A stretch of 64,000 nucleotides of DNA, from assembly GCA_046330255.1 (NCBI GenBank), contig JAXLTC010000002.1, forward strand, positions 434,001 through 498,000, read 5' to 3'. A program made the position numbers and the translations under genes. The notes beneath the pieces were generated by a model. That model was not told where the DNA came from. It was given only the letters and a program-made list of their open reading frames with translations, and made no database searches. The DNA is from JBBSBL01 sp046330255. Lineage in GTDB: Bacteria; Actinomycetota; Thermoleophilia; Solirubrobacterales; Solirubrobacteraceae. Positions 58,603-64,000 of the stretch are shown one piece after another (within the stretch, counting starts at the first letter, position 1; each line of letters opens with the position of its first letter).

Positions 58603-61197
58603 TCAGCCGCCCTCGCCCTCGCCCTCCGCCGGCGGCTCCTCCGCGGCGGGCTCCTCGGGCGTCGCCTCGGCCTCGTCCTCCGCCCCGCCGACCGTGACCG
58701 GCTTCTTCGCCCGCTTGCGGGCGGGCGGCTTGACGACCGAGATCTTGACCTCGGGCTCCTCGCCCTCGGGCGCACGCTCGATGATCACCGAGGCGCCCGG
58801 CGCCATCTCCTCGCGCAGCACGAAGTCGGCGAGCGGGTCCTCGATGTAGCGCTGGATCGCGCGGCGCAGCGGCCGGGCGCCCATCGCCGGGTCCCAGCCC
58901 TTGTCGACCAGGAGCTCCTTGGCGTCGTCGCCCAGCTCGAGCTGCAGCTCGCGCTCCGCCATCGACTCGCGGATCCGCAGCAGCAGCAGGTCGACGATGT
59001 GCTTGATCTCCTCGCGCGAGAGCTTGTGGAAGACGATGACGTCGTCGATCCGGTTCAGGAACTCGGGCCGGAAGACCTTCTTCAGCTCGCCCATGATCCG
59101 GTTCTTCATGTCCTCGTAGGTGATCCCCGTCTCGTCGTCGGAGACGGCGAACCCGAGCGGCGTGTTGCGCGCGATCTCGGAGGCCCCGATGTTCGAGGTC
59201 ATGATCACGATGCAGTGGCGGAAGTCGACCGTGCGCCCCTGCGCGTCGGTCAGCCGCCCGTCCTCGAGGATCTGCAGCAGGATGTTGAAGACGTCCGGGT
59301 GGGCCTTCTCGATCTCGTCGAGCAGCAGCACCGAGTAGGGCTTGCGGCGCACGGCCTCGGTGAGCTGGCCGCCCTCGTCGTAGCCGATGTAGCCGGGCGG
59401 CGAGCCGACCAGCCGCGAGACCGCGTGCTTCTCCATGTACTCGGACATGTCGATGCGGACCATCGCCTCCTCGTCGCCGAAGAGGAACTCCGCCAGCGTG
59501 CGCGCGAGCTCGGTCTTGCCGACGCCCGAGGGGCCGAGGAAGATGAACGAGCCGGTCGGGCGCTTAGGGTCCTTCAGGCCGGCGCGCGAGCGGCGGATCG
59601 CCTTCGAGATCACCTCGACCGCGGCGTGCTGGCCGATCACGCGCTTGTGGAGCTCCTCCTCCATGCGCATGAGCTTCGCGGTCTCGGCCTCGGTCAGCTT
59701 GAACACCGGGATGCCCGTCCACATCGAGACGATGTCGGCGATCTCCTCCTCGCCGATCGACGGGCGCTCGCCGCCGGCCTCGCCGGCCTCCCACTGCTCC
59801 TCGAGCTCCTTCTTGCGGTTCGAGAGCTGGCGCTCGGAGTCGCGCAGGCTCGCGGCCTTCTCGAACTCCTGGGACTCGATCGCGGACTCCTTCTGCCGCC
59901 GCGTGGTCTCGATCTCCTCCTCGAGCTCGCGGTAGACGGGCGGTGAGGTCATCGACTTGATCCGCATCCGCGACGCGGCCTCGTCGATCAGGTCGATCGC
60001 CTTGTCCGGCAGGAAGCGGTCGGAGATGTAGCGGTCGGCGAGGTCGCCCGCGGCGACCAGCGCCTCGTCGGTGATCTCGACCTTGTGGTGCTGCTCATAG
60101 CGGTCGCGCAGCCCCTTGAGGATCTGGACGGTCTCCTCGGTGGTCGGCTGGTCGACGCGGATCTGCTGGAAGCGGCGCTCGAGCGCCGAGTCGCGCTCCA
60201 GGTACTTGCGGTACTCGTCGAGCGTGGTCGCGCCGATCGTCTGCAGCTCGCCGCGCGCGAGCGCGGGCTTGAGGATCGAGGCCGCGTCGATCGCGCCCTC
60301 GGCGGCGCCCGCGCCGACGAGGTTGTGAAGCTCGTCGATGAACAGGATGATGTCGCCGCGCTGGGTGATCTCCTTCATCACCTTCTTGAGGCGCTCCTCG
60401 AACTCGCCGCGGTACTTCGAGCCGGCGACCAGCGCCGCGAGGTCGAGCGTGTAGATCTGCTTGCCCTTGAGCAGCTCGGGGACGTCGGCGGCGGTGATGC
60501 GCTGCGCCAGCCCCTCGACGACGGCCGTCTTGCCGACGCCGGGCTCGCCGATCAGCACCGGGTTGTTCTTCGTGCGCCGCGAGAGGATCTGCATGATCCG
60601 CTCGATCTCGGTCTCGCGCCCGACGACCGGGTCGAGCTTGCCGTCGGCGGCGAGCTTTGTGAGGTTGCGGCCGAACTGGTCGAGCAGCTTGGAGGACTTC
60701 TTGCCCTCGCCCTGCCCCTGGGCGCCCGAGCCGCCGGAGCCGGAGCTCGAGCGGCGCCCGCCGGGACCCGAGAGCATCCGGATGACCTCGTTGCGGATCT
60801 TCTCCGAGTCGGCGTCGAAGTCGAGCAGTATGCGCGCGGCGACGCCCTCGTTCTCGCGCACCAGCCCGAGCAGGATGTGCTCGGTCCCGATGTAGTTGTG
60901 GCCGAGGCTCAGCGCCTCGCGCAGCGCGAGCTCCAGGACCTTCTTGGCGCGCGGCGTGAACGGGATCTGGCCGGAGGTGACCTCCTCGCCGGAGCCGACG
61001 ATGCGCACGACCTGCGCGCGCACGCGCTCGACGGTGATGTCGAGGCTCTCCAGCACCCGCGCGGCGAGGCCCTCCTCCTCGCGCAGCAGCCCGAGCAGGA
61101 TGTGCTCGGTCCCGATGTAGTTGTGCTTGAGCGTGCGCGCCTCCTCCTGGGCCAGGACGACCACCTGGCGGGCGCGTTCGGTGAATCGCTCGAACAT
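58603..61197 (-). CDS. clpC: ATP-dependent Clp protease ATP-binding subunit ClpC
   Basis: The 864-residue protein has two Clp N-domain repeats (each with HNYIGTEHILLGL, residues 1-145), a Ser/Gly linker, the first AAA+ module (GEPGVGKTAVVEGLA), a UVR/coiled middle domain (EFEKAASLRDSERQLSNRKK) and a second AAA+ module (GPSGVGKTELARTLAEF) with YIGYDEGG. It unfolds substrates for ClpP. The C-terminal tail beyond residue 825 is an unusually acidic Pro/Glu/Ala extension. The first Met gives MFERFTERARQVVVLAQ, the standard start. Confidence 0.97.
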   Translation of the reverse strand: MFERFTERARQVVVLAQEEARTLKHNYIGTEHILLGLLREEEGLAARVLESLDITVERVRAQVVRIVGSGEEVTSGQIPFTPRAKKVLELALREALSLGHNYIGTEHILLGLVRENEGVAARILLDFDADSEKIRNEVIRMLSGPGGRRSSSGSGGSGAQGQGEGKKSSKLLDQFGRNLTKLAADGKLDPVVGRETEIERIMQILSRRTKNNPVLIGEPGVGKTAVVEGLAQRITAADVPELLKGKQIYTLDLAALVAGSKYRGEFEERLKKVMKEITQRGDIILFIDELHNLVGAGAAEGAIDAASILKPALARGELQTIGATTLDEYRKYLERDSALERRFQQIRVDQPTTEETVQILKGLRDRYEQHHKVEITDEALVAAGDLADRYISDRFLPDKAIDLIDEAASRMRIKSMTSPPVYRELEEEIETTRRQKESAIESQEFEKAASLRDSERQLSNRKKELEEQWEAGEAGGERPSIGEEEIADIVSMWTGIPVFKLTEAETAKLMRMEEELHKRVIGQHAAVEVISKAIRRSRAGLKDPKRPTGSFIFLGPSGVGKTELARTLAEFLFGDEEAMVRIDMSEYMEKHAVSRLVGSPPGYIGYDEGGQLTEAVRRKPYSVLLLDEIEKAHPDVFNILLQILEDGRLTDAQGRTVDFRHCIVIMTSNIGASEIARNTPLGFAVSDDETGITYEDMKNRIMGELKKVFRPEFLNRIDDVIVFHKLSREEIKHIVDLLLLRIRESMAERELQLELGDDAKELLVDKGWDPAMGARPLRRAIQRYIEDPLADFVLREEMAPGASVIIERAPEGEEPEVKISVVKPPARKRAKKPVTVGGAEDEAEATPEEPAAEEPPAEGEGEGG

Positions 61198-61395
61198 CGC
61201 GGGTTCCTTCCTACCTGGGGCTCAGGCGGGTAGGGGGCGTGGAACTGGTCGGTCGATCGATGGTCCGTGGATGCGCATTTCGCGTCGCGCCTCGCTCTCC
61301 TGCCCGGCGGGTCGCCGAACGCCCCGCCTCTCCTCCCTCTTCGGCGTTTGAGCCGGGCGGGATGAGCGAACGGGGTCGGGCGGCGGGCATGGCCC

Positions 61396-61404
61396 AGAAT
61401 ACCA
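61396..61404 (-). promoter_or_regulatory. Extended −10 promoter candidate for clpC
   Basis: TGG-TATTCT on the minus strand matches an extended −10 box. No good −35 lies 17 bp away. The leader would be about 190 nt. Confidence 0.5.
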
Positions 61405-61463
61405 ACGGGGTCCGGACCGACTGCGGGGCGCAGCGAGGCGGAGCGCGCGTCGGGGTTTGGGGC

Positions 61464-61504
61464 GAGTTTGGCGGAGGTGCAACTGTTGCGAAGTCGCCAA
61501 ACTC
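61464..61504. promoter_or_regulatory. Compound palindrome upstream of clpC
   Basis: GAGTTTGGCG (61464-61473) and CGCCAAACTC (61495-61504) are perfect 10-bp arms; inside the 21-nt loop GCAAC-T-GTTGC (61479-61489) makes a second inverted repeat. It could be a heat-shock-type operator for clpC or a terminator for the upstream gene, though no T-run follows. Confidence 0.6.
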
Positions 61505-61556
61505 ATGCCAAGTCGAGCGCTGTGCTGGCGGACTCCGATCGCCGGCGTCCGCAGCG

Positions 61557-63290
61557 CTACCCGCCCGATCCCGGCCGCTCCCACAGCACGGCGCCGCGCC
61601 CGTCCGGGAGCCGGAAGCGCGCGATCGGGCGGAAGCGCAAGCGCCGCGCCGCCCGCTCGACGTTCGCCCGCGTCGGCTTCAGGAACGAGTTCGGCAGCGG
61701 ATCCGCGGTGAGCAGGAAGTCGCTGCCCCGCGCGCGCAGCCATGTGCCGTAGGCCGGGACGACGTCCTGCCCGGCGCCCGGCAGCAGCCAGTCGATCCGC
61801 ATCAGACGCCGGTTGGCGAGGACCGCGGCCAGCTCCAGGCGGGTGTTGTTCAGGAAGCCGTCGCCGGTCACGACGGCGAGCCGCGGATCGCGCTCGCCGC
61901 GCGCCGCCGCGCGCGCGGCCACCAGTCGCACGATCCGGTCGGCGAGCGGGGGCCAGGCCTTCGCGCTCGCCGGCAGGCGCGCCGGGGGAACGCCGACACG
62001 GTCGCCGTGCTCGGCGACCTCGACGTAGAGCGGGTCGCGCCCGTCGAGCACCGTGACCTCGCCGAGCAGCGGCAGGTGCGCGCGGACCGGCGCCGAGAGG
62101 GAGTGGCTGACGCCGTTCTTGACCAGCACGTTGAGCACGCAGACCGCGGCGAGCAGCGCCGCGAGCCCGATGCGCAGCCCGCCCGGCCGCACGCGCGCGG
62201 CGGCGCCGGCGGCCAGCGCGAGCAGCGACGGGATCCACGGCAGCGCGAACGCGGTTCCCTTGTTGGTCGTGGACGTGAGGACCAGGTAGCCGCCCAGGAC
62301 CAGGCAGGACGGCAGCACCCAGTCGGAGCCCAGCGCCGCCCGCACCCACGCCAGGCGCGTTCCGGACGCGCGGCGGTGGAGGAGCGCCACCGCCGCCGCG
62401 GCGCCCGCCACCAGGCACAGCACGGCCGCCGCGGCGAGCGGCAGCCCCAGGTAGTCGGTGACCAGCGTGGCCTCCTTGGTCCAGTACCCCAGCGTGGCGA
62501 CGCCGTGCTCGGTGCCGAAGCGGGTGGCCGACTCCCCGTAGCCGGCGCCCGTCAGGTAGCCGGTCACCGTGCTCCAGTTCGGCGCCCACCAGAGCGCGGC
62601 CACGACGACCGCCAGGCCCCCGGCCGCGACCAGGTTCCGCGCCCTCAGGGCGCGCCCGGCCGGGTCGGCGACCAGCACGACGACGAGGCCGGCCGCGATC
62701 GCCGGCACGTAGGCGAGCGTCATCGTCCGCGCCAGCAGCGCGAGCCCGATCAGCGCGCCGCCCGCGAGCGCCCAGCGGACGTCGCGCAGCCGCCCGCTTC
62801 GCAGGAGCGCCCAGACCGCGGCCGTCAGCAGCGCGGCGGCGGGGACGGAGAAGTGGAACATGCGCGCGTAGTCGGTCACGACCGGGGCCGTGCCGACGCA
62901 GATCGCAGCGAGCGCCGCCCAGCCCGGCGGCGCGAGCCGGCGCGCAAGCCCGTAGGAGGCGAGCATCAGGCCGACGAACCACGGGATCGCGACGAGTTGG
63001 GCGACGTCGATGCTGCGCCCGAAGACGGCCAGCAGCGGGACCGCGGAGAGCGGCACGAGCGGCGGCTGGGTGCCGTAGGTCGAGATCGCCGCGCGCGCGA
63101 ACGCGCCGGGCCCGTCGCCGAAGGCGTCGAAGTCGTGGAGCGCCGAGACGGCGTAGCCCGCCTCGTCCCAGTCGGTCACGTAGCCCCACCGGAAGCGCGC
63201 CAGCCACACGACGTGCAGCGCGGCTAGCGCCAGCGCTGCCACCCCCACCGCGACCAGCGCGGGCGCGGCGCGTTGCAGACGCCCGCTCAC
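61557..63290 (-). CDS. GT39/ArnT-like membrane glycosyltransferase
   Basis: The 577-residue protein has a first loop WDEAGYAVSALHDFDAF with the acidic pair of the GT39/PMT superfamily, about ten membrane helices and a soluble C-terminal part of about 180 residues. It would use a polyprenyl-phosphate sugar to glycosylate a lipid or protein on the outer face of the membrane. Its GTG overlaps the upstream acyltransferase stop (GTGA, 63287-63290). The substrate is unknown. Confidence 0.78.
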   Translation of the reverse strand: MSGRLQRAAPALVAVGVAALALAALHVVWLARFRWGYVTDWDEAGYAVSALHDFDAFGDGPGAFARAAISTYGTQPPLVPLSAVPLLAVFGRSIDVAQLVAIPWFVGLMLASYGLARRLAPPGWAALAAICVGTAPVVTDYARMFHFSVPAAALLTAAVWALLRSGRLRDVRWALAGGALIGLALLARTMTLAYVPAIAAGLVVVLVADPAGRALRARNLVAAGGLAVVVAALWWAPNWSTVTGYLTGAGYGESATRFGTEHGVATLGYWTKEATLVTDYLGLPLAAAAVLCLVAGAAAAVALLHRRASGTRLAWVRAALGSDWVLPSCLVLGGYLVLTSTTNKGTAFALPWIPSLLALAAGAAARVRPGGLRIGLAALLAAVCVLNVLVKNGVSHSLSAPVRAHLPLLGEVTVLDGRDPLYVEVAEHGDRVGVPPARLPASAKAWPPLADRIVRLVAARAAARGERDPRLAVVTGDGFLNNTRLELAAVLANRRLMRIDWLLPGAGQDVVPAYGTWLRARGSDFLLTADPLPNSFLKPTRANVERAARRLRFRPIARFRLPDGRGAVLWERPGSGG

Positions 63291-63961
63291 CTCGCCGGCG
63301 GCACCCGCTCACGGATCTCGCCCAGCAGGCGCTGCGCGAGATCCGCCGGCTCCTCGTCCGGCCGGGCCTGCCCGCCGGCCGGCGCGAACAGCTCGACCGA
63401 CACGCGCGGGCGCCGCGGGAAGCGGCGCAGCACGGTGCCGCCCTCCACAGCGGCGAGGATCACGGGGACCTCGGGGCAGGCCAGCGCCAGCCGCGCGGCG
63501 CCGCGGCGCGCGCGCAGCGCCTCTCCCCGGGACAGCGTGCCCTCCGGGAAGATCGCGACGGCCTCGCCGCGGCCCAGCGCCGCGACCGCGGCGTCGATCG
63601 CCCCCAAGTCGCCGGCGCCGCGGCGGATCGGGATCTGGCCGGTGCCGTCCAGGACCGCGGCGAGCACCCGCGAGCGCCAGAGGCTCGACTTGGCGAGGAA
63701 GCGGACGGGGCGCCCGCGCTGCATCAGCAGCTCGGCGATCGCGAGCGGGTCGAGCCAGGAGTCGTGGTTGGAGACCAGCAGGAACCCTCCTCGCCGGGGG
63801 ATCGCCTCCATCCCGCGCGCCTCCAGCCGAACCCACCGGCGCAGCCACCGCAGCCCGAGCCGCAGCGACTGGTAGAGCCGCCAGCCCTCGCGCGGCGGCG
63901 GGGCGCCCGCGGGCGGCGCCCCGATCGGCCGAGGCACGCCGGCCTGCTGCGCGGTGCTCAT
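63287..63961 (-). CDS. PlsC-type lysophospholipid acyltransferase
   Basis: The 224-residue protein has SNHDSWLDPLAI (HX4D) and IFPEGTLSRG, with RRGAARLALACPEVPVILA following, as in 1-acylglycerol-3-phosphate acyltransferases. It transfers an acyl chain to a lysolipid at the membrane. The ATG overlaps the lysS stop (ATGA, 63958-63961), so lysS, plsC and the GT39 gene are probably one operon. Confidence 0.88.
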   Translation of the reverse strand: MSTAQQAGVPRPIGAPPAGAPPPREGWRLYQSLRLGLRWLRRWVRLEARGMEAIPRRGGFLLVSNHDSWLDPLAIAELLMQRGRPVRFLAKSSLWRSRVLAAVLDGTGQIPIRRGAGDLGAIDAAVAALGRGEAVAIFPEGTLSRGEALRARRGAARLALACPEVPVILAAVEGGTVLRRFPRRPRVSVELFAPAGGQARPDEEPADLAQRLLGEIRERVPPAR

Positions 63962-64000
63962 TCCCGCATCGCCGGGAACAGCACGACCTCGCGGATCGAG
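63958..64000 (-). CDS. lysS: Lysyl-tRNA synthetase, class II (C-terminal end only)
   Basis: The last 13 codons before the stop read SIREVVLFPAMRE, the near-invariant C-terminus of class II lysyl-tRNA synthetases (SIRDVILFPxM). The rest lies beyond the window. Its TGA overlaps the plsC start. lysS near clpC is also seen in mycobacteria. Confidence 0.8.
   Translation of the reverse strand, partial: SIREVVLFPAMRE

Larger units (their letters stand above)
61198..61556. promoter_or_regulatory. 359-bp clpC upstream region
   Basis: No credible CDS is seen. It contains the candidate clpC promoter and a large compound palindrome. A GGAAGGAA-type ribosome-binding stretch lies just before the ATG. Confidence 0.6.

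Noticed and set aside
61222..61506. 95-codon ORF between the GT39 gene and clpC (MSLATSQQLHLRQT...)
   Set aside because: It is Arg/Pro-rich with no hydrophobic or domain pattern, its start lies inside the large palindrome, and it has no RBS.
1..64000. Prophage, insertion sequence, CRISPR array or integrase
   Set aside because: No transposase, integrase, phage structural gene or regularly spaced direct repeat was seen anywhere in the window.

Overview
This window comes from a very GC-rich bacterium, most likely an actinobacterium of the class Thermoleophilia (Solirubrobacterales-like). That placement is an inference from the base composition, an F420-type LLM oxidoreductase, a CarD-DisA-RadA-ClpC block, and a sporulation-type SigH gene beside rlmB and cysS, a gene order best known from Firmicutes. 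No plasmid, prophage, insertion sequence or CRISPR array is visible. Coding is dense, and neighbouring genes very often overlap by exactly four bases (NTGA).

Positions 1-16300 form a cell-surface polysaccharide locus. A truncated secreted Ig-repeat/beta-helix protein opens it. A GT2 enzyme follows, then a minus-strand run with Wzz-, Wzy- and Wzx-like proteins, an Alg14/Alg13-like pair and a GT4 enzyme. A Gfo/Idh/MocA dehydrogenase, a FemX/CelD-like GNAT protein, a NodB deacetylase, two methyltransferases and another GT2 enzyme complete it.

Positions 16300-32930 hold mixed metabolism: a PfpI/DJ-1 protein, an LLM oxidoreductase, exonuclease VII (xseA, xseB), an esterase, an enolase-superfamily protein, DUF192, a divergent thiolase/3-hydroxyacyl-CoA dehydrogenase pair around an operator-like palindrome, and a CNNM/CBS protein. 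A large secreted nitrilase-like/sialidase-like protein, a pterin dehydratase, a BtuF-like protein and a TetR-controlled alpha/beta-hydrolase-glycosyltransferase fusion follow.

Positions 32930-44340 hold a zinc-finger rhomboid, an ECF-type sigma factor with a one-helix partner, a PlsC-GpsA-like fusion, a sugar epimerase with an apparent CTG start, tRNA-Thr(UGU), a peptidoglycan amidase, two coiled-coil lipoproteins, a DedA protein, a 54-residue membrane protein and a LigD.

Positions 44340-64000 are housekeeping: sigH, rlmB, cysS; a lipid-related set (SCP2-hydrolase, acyltransferase, SRPBCC) running into glutamyl-Q tRNA synthetase; then radA, disA, carD, ispD, ispF and an MptB-like mannosyltransferase. 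Cystathionine gamma-synthase with a CDGSH protein, clpC, a GT39-type membrane protein, a PlsC acyltransferase and the last codons of lysS close the window.

The least expected signals are not protein families. They are (i) a −10-like TANNNT hexamer 6-10 nt before the start codon of about seventeen genes, pointing to widespread leaderless transcription; (ii) a dispersed intergenic repeat of about 32 bp in five copies and a second hairpin repeat in two copies; (iii) two genes that seem to start with CTG; (iv) two small genes missed by length cut-offs; and (v) domain fusions with apparently dead catalytic sites.
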